From positions 186,001-250,000 of the forward strand of contig NZ_JACYXI010000004.1 of assembly GCF_014842915.1 (NCBI RefSeq): DNA of 64,000 nt, in the 5' to 3' direction. The notes beneath the pieces were generated by a model. The model made no database searches. It was given only the letters and a program-made list of their open reading frames with translations, and was not told the origin of the DNA. This document shows, one piece after another, positions 57,363-64,000 of the stretch. The stretch comes from Roseibium litorale. Its GTDB lineage: Bacteria > Pseudomonadota > Alphaproteobacteria > Rhizobiales > Stappiaceae. The stretch's first letter is position 1. Each line of letters starts with the position of its first letter. Made by a program: the position numbers and the translations under genes.

Positions 57363-58217
57363 ATGAGTGCTGACGCACGGACAATTTTGATTACCGGATG
57401 CTCTTCCGGAATTGGCCAGGTCGCCGCCCATCAGATGCGCGGCCGCGGCTGGCGGGTATTCCCGACGGCCCGGAAGCAGGCTGACGTCGACAAGCTGCTG
57501 GCGGAAGGCTTCGAAGCCTTCCTGCTTGATTATGAGCGGCCGGAAACCATTCAGGCCGCGCTGTCCTCTGTTCTGGAGCTGACCGGAGGCAAGCTGGATG
57601 CTTTGTTCAACAACGGAGCCTATGCGATCCCCGGGGCTGTTGAGGATATTCCCATCGACGGACTGAAGACGCTGTTTCAGGCCAATTTCTTCGGCTGGCA
57701 CGAGTTGACGCAACCGGTCATCAAGGTCATGCGTGCCCAGGGGCATGGGCGGATCGTCCAGTGTTCCTCCATCCTCGGCTTCATCGCGATGAAATACCGC
57801 GGGGCCTACACATCTTCAAAATTTGCGCTCGAAGCCTATTCCGATACGCTGCGCCAGGAGCTGGATGGAACGGGCATTCACGTCAGCCTGATCGAGCCAG
57901 GCCCGATTGCCACCCGTTTCACGCCCAATTCCCTTGCCAATTTTGACCGCTGGATCGGTGAAGAGGGCATGAAGGCTTCGCCACATGAGCAAATCTACCG
58001 GACACGGCGCAAGCGTATGGAAGGCGGAGAGCCGGGCTTCTTTAAGCTGGGGCCGGGATCGGTTGTCGAGAAACTGATTCATGCGACAGAGGCTAAGCGG
58101 CCGCGGGCACGCTATCGTGTGACCATCCCGACGATTGCCCTGAACATCATCAGGCGGGTGCTGTCCACCAGACTTCTGGACCGCTTCCTGATCCGGGCAG
58201 CCAATTCGGAAGAATAG
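57363..58217 (+). CDS. Short-chain dehydrogenase/reductase
   Basis: 284-residue classical SDR. Glycine motif TGCSSGIGQVA at about residues 12-22, NNGAY, and the catalytic YTSSK at about 157-161. C-terminus ends with an unusual hydrophobic and basic stretch (IALNIIRRVLSTRLLDRFL) that could associate with a membrane. Substrate unknown. It lies between the hydroxylase and a small HIG1-like gene, 57 bases upstream of the latter. Confidence 0.9.
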   Translation: MSADARTILITGCSSGIGQVAAHQMRGRGWRVFPTARKQADVDKLLAEGFEAFLLDYERPETIQAALSSVLELTGGKLDALFNNGAYAIPGAVEDIPIDGLKTLFQANFFGWHELTQPVIKVMRAQGHGRIVQCSSILGFIAMKYRGAYTSSKFALEAYSDTLRQELDGTGIHVSLIEPGPIATRFTPNSLANFDRWIGEEGMKASPHEQIYRTRRKRMEGGEPGFFKLGPGSVVEKLIHATEAKRPRARYRVTIPTIALNIIRRVLSTRLLDRFLIRAANSEE

Positions 58218-58274
58218 AGGCGGCAGATGCCGCTAGGATAGGCCCGCCTAAATGGCGGGCATGGGGAAATGACG

Positions 58275-58472
58275 ATGGAAACGATCTGGAATTACGCGAT
58301 CCCTGTGGCCATGGGCGCTGTCGCCTTGGTCCTTCTGATGGGGCTTTGGAACATGTTCCGTGGTGGCTCCTCCAGCCGGTCGCAGACACTCATGCGCTGG
58401 CGGGTCGGCTTGCAGTTTTTGGTGATCGTGCTGGTCATGACCGGCGTATACTTTTTTGGACAGGGCAGATAA
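58275..58472 (+). CDS. Small twin-membrane-helix HIG1-like protein
   Basis: 65 residues with two hydrophobic helices (IPVAMGAVALVLLMGLWNMF and LQFLVIVLVMTGVYFF) joined by a Ser/Arg loop. The loop-helix boundary MRWRVGLQF resembles the HIG1 domain signature and suits a respiratory-complex accessory role, by analogy only. GGGGA lies seven bases before ATG 58275 (a second ATG at 58269 is too close). The cobalamin adenosyltransferase gene follows after 12 bases, so it is likely co-transcribed with it. Confidence 0.8.
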   Translation: METIWNYAIPVAMGAVALVLLMGLWNMFRGGSSSRSQTLMRWRVGLQFLVIVLVMTGVYFFGQGR

Positions 58473-58484
58473 GGGCAAAGCCGC

Positions 58485-59057
58485 ATGGTCGTACTGAACA
58501 AGATCTACACCAAGACCGGTGATGACGGCACGACCGCGCTGGGCTCTGGCGAGCGGCGCAGAAAAAGTGATCTGCGCGTCGAAGCCTATGGCACGGTAGA
58601 TGAGACCAACTCGGTTCTCGGTCTTGTCCGTCTCCATACGCAGGGCGAAGCAGAGCTGGACGCAGTGCTTGGGCGGATTCAGAACGACCTTTTCGATCTC
58701 GGCGCCGATCTGGCAACGCCGGATACCGGTGAAGACCTCGGTTATGAACCTTTGCGGATCACCGATGGGCAGGTCACGGCGCTGGAGAAGGAAATCGACC
58801 GGTTCAATGCGGATCTGAAGCCGCTCCGGTCCTTTGTCCTGCCGGGCGGCAGTCCGGCTTCGGCATACCTGCATCTGGCGCGCACGGTTTCCCGCAGGGC
58901 TGAGCGGCTGATGGTCGAGCTGGCAACGCGAGAGCAGGTTGGCTCTGCCGCCATCCGTTACATGAACCGGCTTTCCGACTTTTTCTTCGTCGCGTCCCGC
59001 TATCTCAACGCCAAGGGCGAGGGCGATGTGCTCTGGGTGCCCGGCAAGAACCGCTGA
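58485..59057 (+). CDS. PduO-type cob(I)alamin adenosyltransferase
   Basis: 190-residue ATP:Cob(I)alamin adenosyltransferase of the PduO fold, making adenosylcobalamin or its corrinoid precursor. The ATP loop YTKTGDDGTTALGSGERRRKSDLRVEAYGTVDETNS at the N-terminus and the helical RLMVELATREQVGSAAIRYMNRLSDFFFVASRYLNAK at the C-terminus are diagnostic. It complements cobS and cobT at 21-24 kb. It is the third gene of SDR-HIG1-adenosyltransferase, and a rhomboid gene follows 40 bases later. Confidence 0.95.
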   Translation: MVVLNKIYTKTGDDGTTALGSGERRRKSDLRVEAYGTVDETNSVLGLVRLHTQGEAELDAVLGRIQNDLFDLGADLATPDTGEDLGYEPLRITDGQVTALEKEIDRFNADLKPLRSFVLPGGSPASAYLHLARTVSRRAERLMVELATREQVGSAAIRYMNRLSDFFFVASRYLNAKGEGDVLWVPGKNR

Positions 59058-59097
59058 TCTGGCTCCCTGAGCTGGGTGCCGTTGGCCGGAGCTGCGC

Positions 59098-59787
59098 ATG
59101 TTCATCCCTTTGCACGACCACAACTCCCTGAAACACGTGCTGCGTCCTGTGGTGACCTGGGGGCTGATCCTGCTCAATGTTCTTGCGTTCTTCGTACTGC
59201 AAGGGGCGGTGACCGGCGGCATCTCGGAAGCCTCCGTCCTCTCCTACGGGCTCATTCCGTCGGTGGTGCTGGATGTGAAGGATCTCGCGCCGGAACTGCA
59301 GGCGGTGCCCGATAGCCTGACACTTTTCACCTACGCCTTTCTTCACGCGGATTTCTGGCATCTGGCAGGGAACATGCTGTTCCTTTGGGTCTTCGGCGAT
59401 AACGTCGAGGATGCCATGGGGCATGCGCGCTTTCTGATCTTTTACCTCGTCTGCGCGGCTGCCGGCGGGCTGGCCTATCTTCTGGTCAATACGGGTTCGG
59501 ATGCGCCCCTGATCGGTGCCTCAGGCGCTGTCTCAGGTGTTGTTGCTGCCTATCTCATGCTGCACCCGAAGGTTCAGATCTGGGTTCTGGCGCTGGGCCG
59601 GATCCCCTTGCGTCTTTCGGCCCAATGGGTGCTTGGCGCGTGGGTTCTTTACCAGATTTACCACGCGGTTCTGTCCAGTGCAGGGTCTGTGGCCTGGTCG
59701 GCGCATATGGGTGGTCTGATGGCCGGCGCAGTGCTCGTCCCGGTCCTCCGCCGCGGGGGTGTCGTGCTTTTCGACCGGGGCCTCTAA
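59098..59787 (+). CDS. Rhomboid-family intramembrane serine protease
   Basis: 229 residues with about six or seven membrane helices. The catalytic Ser is in IGASGAVSG and the His in WSAHMGGLMAG; the conserved HADFWHLAGNMLFLWVFGDNVEDAMG loop precedes them. All three groups are in place, so it is probably active. Substrate unknown. GGAG is six bases before ATG. It is the last gene of the run from 56076; the next gene, etfB, has its own 219-base upstream gap. Confidence 0.93.
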   Translation: MFIPLHDHNSLKHVLRPVVTWGLILLNVLAFFVLQGAVTGGISEASVLSYGLIPSVVLDVKDLAPELQAVPDSLTLFTYAFLHADFWHLAGNMLFLWVFGDNVEDAMGHARFLIFYLVCAAAGGLAYLLVNTGSDAPLIGASGAVSGVVAAYLMLHPKVQIWVLALGRIPLRLSAQWVLGAWVLYQIYHAVLSSAGSVAWSAHMGGLMAGAVLVPVLRRGGVVLFDRGL

Positions 59788-60006
59788 GCCGGTTAATTCC
59801 GGCTGGTCAGAACCTCATTCCGCTATCTTGGCAAATCGTCCTAGTTCCCTAGCGCAAGCGTTGACAGCCGGGAGGACTGTCTTTACCGTCCCGCCGCATG
59901 CGTAACAATTGGCCGAAAACCGCCATTTATGTAGCGCGACATAATTTGCCGGCAGAGCCAAATGATGCAGTGCGGCATCCGTGCCGTCTAGCGGAGGTAA
60001 AACCTG

Positions 60007-60756
60007 ATGAAGATCCTAGTGCCCGTGAAGCGGGTGATCGACTACAACGTTAAGGTTCGCGTCAAGGCGGACGGTTCCGGTGTGGACCTTGCCAACGTGA
60101 AGATGTCGATGAACCCCTTCGACGAGATCGCGGTGGAAGAAGCCCTGCGCCTGAAGGAAGCGGGCAAGGCAACCGAAGTTGTCGTCGTTTCCGTGGGCCC
60201 GCAGCAGGCGACCGAAACCCTGCGCACGGGTCTGGCCATGGGCGCTGACCGGGGCATTCTGGTCAAGACAGATGCCACCACCGAGCCGCTGGCCGTTGCC
60301 AAGATCCTGAAGGGGATCGTCGAGGCAGAAGAGCCGGGCCTGGTGATCCTGGGCAAGCAGGCGATCGATGACGATTGCAACCAGACCGGACAGATGCTGG
60401 CTGCTCTTCTTGGCTGGGGCCAGGGCACCTTCGCCTCCAAGGTCGACCTGGGCGAAGGCTCCGTTGCTGTGACCCGCGAAGTCGATGGCGGCCTGCAGAC
60501 CGTTTCGCTGAAGCTCCCGGCCATCGTCACCACCGACCTGCGCCTGAACGAGCCGCGCTATGCGTCGCTGCCCAACATCATGAAGGCCAAGAAGAAGCCG
60601 ATCGACGAGAAGACCCCGGAAGACTTCGGCGTTGACGTGACCCCGCGTTTGACCGTCGTCTCCACCGCCGAGCCGGCTGCCCGCCAGGCTGGCATCAAGG
60701 TCGCTTCCGTGGCCGAACTGGTCGATAAGCTGAAGAACGAGGCCGGCGTCCTCTGA
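60007..60756 (+). CDS. etfB: Electron transfer flavoprotein beta subunit
   Basis: 249-residue ETF small subunit with AMP binding. The start [23 protein letters not shown] and the block [26 protein letters not shown] are diagnostic, as is the segment ending [30 protein letters not shown] is nine bases before ATG. Receives electrons from acyl-CoA dehydrogenases and passes them to the respiratory chain with etfA, 27 bases downstream. Confidence 0.97.
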   Translation: MKILVPVKRVIDYNVKVRVKADGSGVDLANVKMSMNPFDEIAVEEALRLKEAGKATEVVVVSVGPQQATETLRTGLAMGADRGILVKTDATTEPLAVAKILKGIVEAEEPGLVILGKQAIDDDCNQTGQMLAALLGWGQGTFASKVDLGEGSVAVTREVDGGLQTVSLKLPAIVTTDLRLNEPRYASLPNIMKAKKKPIDEKTPEDFGVDVTPRLTVVSTAEPAARQAGIKVASVAELVDKLKNEAGVL

Positions 60757-60783
60757 GGACCCGTCACAGGAGGAAAAAGATCC

Positions 60784-61716
60784 ATGACGACACTTCTTGT
60801 GGCCGAACACGCCGGTGGCGCGCTGAATGACGCAACCGCAAAGGCCCTGACCGCCGCCGCCGCGCTTGGCGCCGATGTCCATGTGCTGGTTGCCGGCAAG
60901 GACGTGAAGCCGGTCGCCGAGGCAGCTGCCCAGCTCTCCGGCGTTTCCAAGGTGCTGGTTGCCGACAATGACGCTGTGGCTCATCAGCTGGCAGAGCCGA
61001 TGGCCGCCCTGATCGTCGAGCTGGCGTCCGGCTACGACGCGATCGTGGCTCCGGCGACTGCCAACGGCAAGAACATACTGCCGCGCGTTGCTGCCCTGCT
61101 CGACGTGATGCAAGTCTCCGACGTCACCAAGGTTCTCTCGGCGGATACGTTCGAGCGTCCGATCTACGCAGGCAACGCACTGCAGACCGTGAAGTCCAAC
61201 GATCCGAAGAAGGTGATCACGGTCCGCACGTCCACCTTTGCAGCCGCTGCTGGTGGTGGTTCCGCTGCGATCGAAGACGTCTCGGCTCCGGCGGCAGGCG
61301 ATCTTTCCAGTTTCTCCGGAGAGGCCCTGTCCAAGTCTGACCGTCCGGAACTCACGTCCGCCAAGATCATCATTTCTGGTGGCCGCGCGCTCGGCTCTTC
61401 CGAAAAGTTTCAGGAAGTCATCATGCCGGTAGCTGATGCTCTGGGCGCTGCGGTTGGTGCTTCCCGCGCCGCGGTCGATGCGGGCTATGCTCCGAACGAC
61501 TGGCAGGTTGGCCAGACCGGCAAGGTGGTCGCTCCGGATCTCTATATTGCCTGCGGCATCTCCGGTGCGATCCAGCATCTTGCCGGCATGAAGGATTCCA
61601 AGGTCATCGTGGCCATCAACAAGGACGAGGAAGCCCCGATCTTCCAGGTGGCGGACTACGGTCTTGTTGGTGATCTCTTTGAGATCCTGCCGCAGCTCAA
61701 GACAGCCGTCGAATAA
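60784..61716 (+). CDS. etfA: Electron transfer flavoprotein alpha subunit
   Basis: 310-residue FAD-binding ETF subunit. The FAD segments include [16 protein letters not shown] and [53 protein letters not shown]. The start [16 protein letters not shown] follows an AGGAGG. It is coupled to etfB, and a long GC hairpin lies after it before hbd. Confidence 0.97.
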   Translation: MTTLLVAEHAGGALNDATAKALTAAAALGADVHVLVAGKDVKPVAEAAAQLSGVSKVLVADNDAVAHQLAEPMAALIVELASGYDAIVAPATANGKNILPRVAALLDVMQVSDVTKVLSADTFERPIYAGNALQTVKSNDPKKVITVRTSTFAAAAGGGSAAIEDVSAPAAGDLSSFSGEALSKSDRPELTSAKIIISGGRALGSSEKFQEVIMPVADALGAAVGASRAAVDAGYAPNDWQVGQTGKVVAPDLYIACGISGAIQHLAGMKDSKVIVAINKDEEAPIFQVADYGLVGDLFEILPQLKTAVE

Positions 61717-61742
61717 TCGCCTCACGGGGCTCACACACTCTC

Positions 61743-61770
61743 CGGGGCGGTAACACGTGTTTCCGCCCCG
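61743..61770. terminator. Long hairpin between etfA and hbd
   Basis: CGGGGCGG (61743-61750) and CCGCCCCG (61763-61770) pair around AACACGTGTT, which is itself a palindrome. No T tract follows, so it may be a weak terminator or processing site rather than a strong stop. Confidence 0.45.
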
Positions 61771-61871
61771 AAACTCTTGCGGTCTCAGCGTAGACTTGCC
61801 AAAAATAGCGCCGGCAGGCGGTCGAAGGGAAAGCGGCTGGCTTTTCCCTCACTCAAGGATCGGATTGGACG

Positions 61872-62753
61872 ATGGTGGTCGAAATCAAGAAAATTGGCGT
61901 TATTGGATCTGGTCAGATGGGCAGCGGTATCGCTCATGTCTGTGCAGTTGCCGGGTACGATGTCGCCCTCAGTGACATTTCGATGGACCGGATCGAGTCC
62001 GGCCTGGCCAACATCAATGGCAATCTGGCCCGCCAGGTTCAAAAGGGGCAAATTTCCGAAGAAGCCCGCACCAAGGCTCTCGCGCGTATTTCTCCTGCCG
62101 TTGATCTCGACATGCTGAGCGAAGCGGATCTGGTGATTGAGTCCGCCGTCGAGAACGAGCAGGTCAAGCGCAAGATCTTCTCGCAGCTCTGCCCGCTCTT
62201 GAAGCCGGAAGCGATCCTCGCGACCAACACCTCCTCCATCTCGATCACACGCCTTGCGGCTTCCACCGACCGTCCGGAACGTTTCATCGGCATCCACTTC
62301 ATGAATCCGGTTCCGATCATGGAGCTGGTGGAACTGGTGCGCGGCATCGCGACGGAAGACGAAACCTTCGAAGCGTCGAAGGAATTTGTTGCGAAGATCG
62401 GCAAGACCATCGCGGTCGCTGAAGATTTCCCGGCCTTTATGGTCAACCGTATTCTGCTGCCGATGATCAACGAAGCGATCTACACGCTCTACGAAGGCGT
62501 CGGGTCCGTTGAATCCATCGATACGGCCATGAAGCTGGGTGCGAACCACCCGATGGGCCCGCTGCAGCTGGCCGATTTCATCGGCCTCGACACCTGTCTG
62601 TCTATCATGCAGGTGCTGTATGAAGGCCTTGCCGACAGCAAGTACCGTCCGTGCCCGCTGCTGGTGAAATACGTCGAGGCAGGCTGGCTTGGCCGCAAGA
62701 CCCAGCGCGGCTTCTATGACTACCGCGGGGACGTTCCGGTTCCGACCCGCTAA
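61872..62753 (+). CDS. 3-Hydroxybutyryl-CoA dehydrogenase
   Basis: 293-residue enzyme of the HBDH/3-hydroxyacyl-CoA dehydrogenase family. NAD motif GVIGSGQMGSGIAHVCAVAG at residues about 8-27; the catalytic His/Glu region IHFMNPVPIMELVELVRG follows, and the C-terminal helical domain has GPLQLADFIGLD. It oxidises (S)-3-hydroxybutyryl-CoA with NAD. AAGGA lies 12 bases before the ATG. It is followed after 13 bases by an acyl-CoA ligase gene. Confidence 0.95.
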   Translation: MVVEIKKIGVIGSGQMGSGIAHVCAVAGYDVALSDISMDRIESGLANINGNLARQVQKGQISEEARTKALARISPAVDLDMLSEADLVIESAVENEQVKRKIFSQLCPLLKPEAILATNTSSISITRLAASTDRPERFIGIHFMNPVPIMELVELVRGIATEDETFEASKEFVAKIGKTIAVAEDFPAFMVNRILLPMINEAIYTLYEGVGSVESIDTAMKLGANHPMGPLQLADFIGLDTCLSIMQVLYEGLADSKYRPCPLLVKYVEAGWLGRKTQRGFYDYRGDVPVPTR

Positions 62754-62766
62754 GCGGCCGTAGAAA

Positions 62767-64000
62767 ATGAACCTCGCCCACTACTGCCTCACCAACGCTT
62801 CGCCTTCGGGAGAAGCGGTTGCGCTGGAGGTGGTGGGGCCGGGCGGGGCACTGCTTGAGCGCTGGACCTATGGCGAAGTCGAAGCCATGGTCCTGCGCAT
62901 CGCAGCCGGATTTACTGCGGCGGGTCTGAACCGCGGCGACCGGGTGCTGCTCCGCTTGGGGCATTCCAGCGATTTTCCGCTTTTGTATTTCGGCGCCATC
63001 GCCGGCGGCTTCGTTCCCATTCCCTCTTCCGACATGCTGACGGCCTCCGAGGCCGGGGCGCTTCTGGCGGACAGCGGGGCGGCTGCTGTGGTGCATGACG
63101 GCAAGACCGTGCTTCCCGAAGGCGTGTTTCTGCCGCTCGGGCCTGCCGATATTGCAGCGATGAAAACAGGCGCGCCTGGCCACTACGCGGAGACATCTGC
63201 CGGTGATCCGGCGTTTCTGGTCTATACCTCCGGCACCAGCGGCACACCCAAGGGGGTGCTTCATGCGCACCGCGCAGCGATGGGCCGGGCGCCCATGTAT
63301 CAGGGCTGGTACGGTATTTCCTCCAAGGACAGGCTGCTGCACGCCGGGGCCTTCAACTGGACCTACACACTGGGCGTCGGGTTGATGGACCCATGGGCCA
63401 ATGGCGCTGTCAGCATCGTCTATGACGGGCCACGGGACCCGGAAGTCTGGCCGCAGCTGATTGAGGCCTCCGGTGCGACCCTGTTTGCCGCCGTTCCCAG
63501 CCTCTACCGGCGGATCTTGAAATATGGCGCGGTGAACCGGGAGAGCTTTCCGGCCCTGCGCCACGGGCTGACCGCAGGCGAAGCCTTGCCTGCTGAGCTT
63601 TACCTTGCGTGGAAAGAAGCGACGGGCCGCGAGCTTTATGAAGCTCTGGGCATGAGCGAGATCTCGACCTATGTCTCGAGTGGGCCTCAGGTTCCTCCAA
63701 AGCCCGGCTCTCCCGGCAAACCTCAGACGGGCCGTAAAGTCGCGGTGCTGTCCGAAACGGAGGCCGCTGCCGCAGTCGTTGCACCTGCCGGCGAAGCAGG
63801 GCTGCTGGCCATTCACGAGAGTGAGCCGGGCTTGATGCTCGGCTACTGGCAGCGACCGCAGGAGACTGCTGAAGCCTTCCGGGACGGCTGGTTCCTGACC
63901 GGGGACCGTGCCCGTTTCGATGAGGACGGCTATCTCTGGTATGAAGGGCGGGCAGATGACCTGATGAACGCCTTCGGTTACCGGGTTGCGCCTCAGGAGG
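62767..64000 (+). CDS. Acyl-CoA/benzoate-CoA-type ligase, cut by the window end
   Basis: The frame is open from ATG 62767 to the last base, so at least 411 residues of an AMP-forming (ANL) ligase are present. Motifs in order: FLVYTSGTSGTPKGVLHAH (P-loop, about residue 155), EALGMSEISTYVS (A5), GWFLTGDRARFDEDGYLWYEGR (A7/A8), and the start of the C-terminal lid. A benzoate- or short-chain-acyl-CoA ligase is possible from the family look; specificity is unknown. It is 13 bases from the hbd gene and probably in the same operon. The C-terminal 100 or so residues lie outside the window. Confidence 0.88.
   Translation, partial: MNLAHYCLTNASPSGEAVALEVVGPGGALLERWTYGEVEAMVLRIAAGFTAAGLNRGDRVLLRLGHSSDFPLLYFGAIAGGFVPIPSSDMLTASEAGALLADSGAAAVVHDGKTVLPEGVFLPLGPADIAAMKTGAPGHYAETSAGDPAFLVYTSGTSGTPKGVLHAHRAAMGRAPMYQGWYGISSKDRLLHAGAFNWTYTLGVGLMDPWANGAVSIVYDGPRDPEVWPQLIEASGATLFAAVPSLYRRILKYGAVNRESFPALRHGLTAGEALPAELYLAWKEATGRELYEALGMSEISTYVSSGPQVPPKPGSPGKPQTGRKVAVLSETEAAAAVVAPAGEAGLLAIHESEPGLMLGYWQRPQETAEAFRDGWFLTGDRARFDEDGYLWYEGRADDLMNAFGYRVAPQE

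Noticed and set aside
60016..61734. Long minus-strand open frame opposite etfB-etfA (572 codons)
   Set aside because: Antisense shadow of two genes with clear families; no ribosome binding site or recognisable domain.

Overview
The window is a contiguous piece of a GC-rich alphaproteobacterial chromosome made almost entirely of housekeeping and central-metabolism genes. Several traits point to Hyphomicrobiales (Rhizobiales): the metX-metW pair, the CobS/CobT cobaltochelatase with an adjacent J-domain gene, polyhydroxybutyrate genes with divergent phaR, the ffh-rpsP-rimM-trmD-rplS-leuC block, a TTAA-N7-TTAA CtrA-type box and palindromic interspersed repeats of a rhizobial style. A marine Stappiaceae-like genus (Roseibium/Labrenzia/Stappia) is a reasonable guess but not proven. 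I see no phage, insertion sequence, CRISPR array, tRNA or rRNA. About 68 protein genes are supported.

Layout: 1-6.7 kb holds gloB, a methyltransferase, metW-metX (minus) and an aromatic/histidine-type run (chorismate mutase, hisC-like aminotransferase, cyclohexadienyl dehydrogenase). 6.7-12.5 kb holds an unknown coiled-coil protein with a CtrA-type site, ispA, mtgA, rpmF, a membrane protein, a YciB/IspZ-family protein and a DUF3299 exported protein. 12.6-15.6 kb is the PHB locus (phaB, phaA, divergent phaR). 15.6-20 kb carries xerD, a 47-residue membrane protein, aroK-aroB and a CorC/TlyC-type CBS protein. 20-25.6 kb holds bolA and a J-domain/cobS/GNAT/cobT/phytase-esterase-like run. 25.6-33 kb has a LysE-type exporter, holA-lptE-leuS, a YggS-type PLP protein and trkH. 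33.4-40.1 kb is ffh, a second chorismate mutase, rpsP, rimM, VanZ-like, trmD, rplS and leuC. 40.4-44.5 kb has an HNH protein, an orphan Tad-like vWA protein and acs. 44.7-51.6 kb is a complete urease operon (ureD-A-x-B-y-C-gst-E-F-G) with three extra genes and palindromic repeats inside it. 52-64 kb has a D,D-carboxypeptidase, a CobW-family GTPase, tesB, a UbiH-type hydroxylase, an SDR, a HIG1-like small protein, a PduO-type adenosyltransferase, a rhomboid, etfBA, hbd and an acyl-CoA ligase cut by the window end.

How the genes fit together: PHB synthesis (phaA, phaB) and its regulator, acetyl-CoA synthetase, 3-hydroxybutyryl-CoA dehydrogenase, ETF and thioesterase II all feed on the acyl-CoA pool. 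Shikimate and aromatic biosynthesis is spread over three places (aroK-aroB and two chorismate mutases). Cobalamin synthesis is represented by CobS/CobT and the adenosyltransferase. Metal handling appears in His-rich UreE and the His-rich CobW-type GTPase.

Nothing here looks like a wholly new multi-gene system. The signals most worth a second look are: a perfect CtrA-type box in front of an unrecognised 390-residue protein; the structured leader of leuC; the urease operon with an embedded GST, a signal-peptide LprI-like protein, a small membrane protein and palindromic repeats; and a GNAT gene translationally coupled between cobS and cobT.
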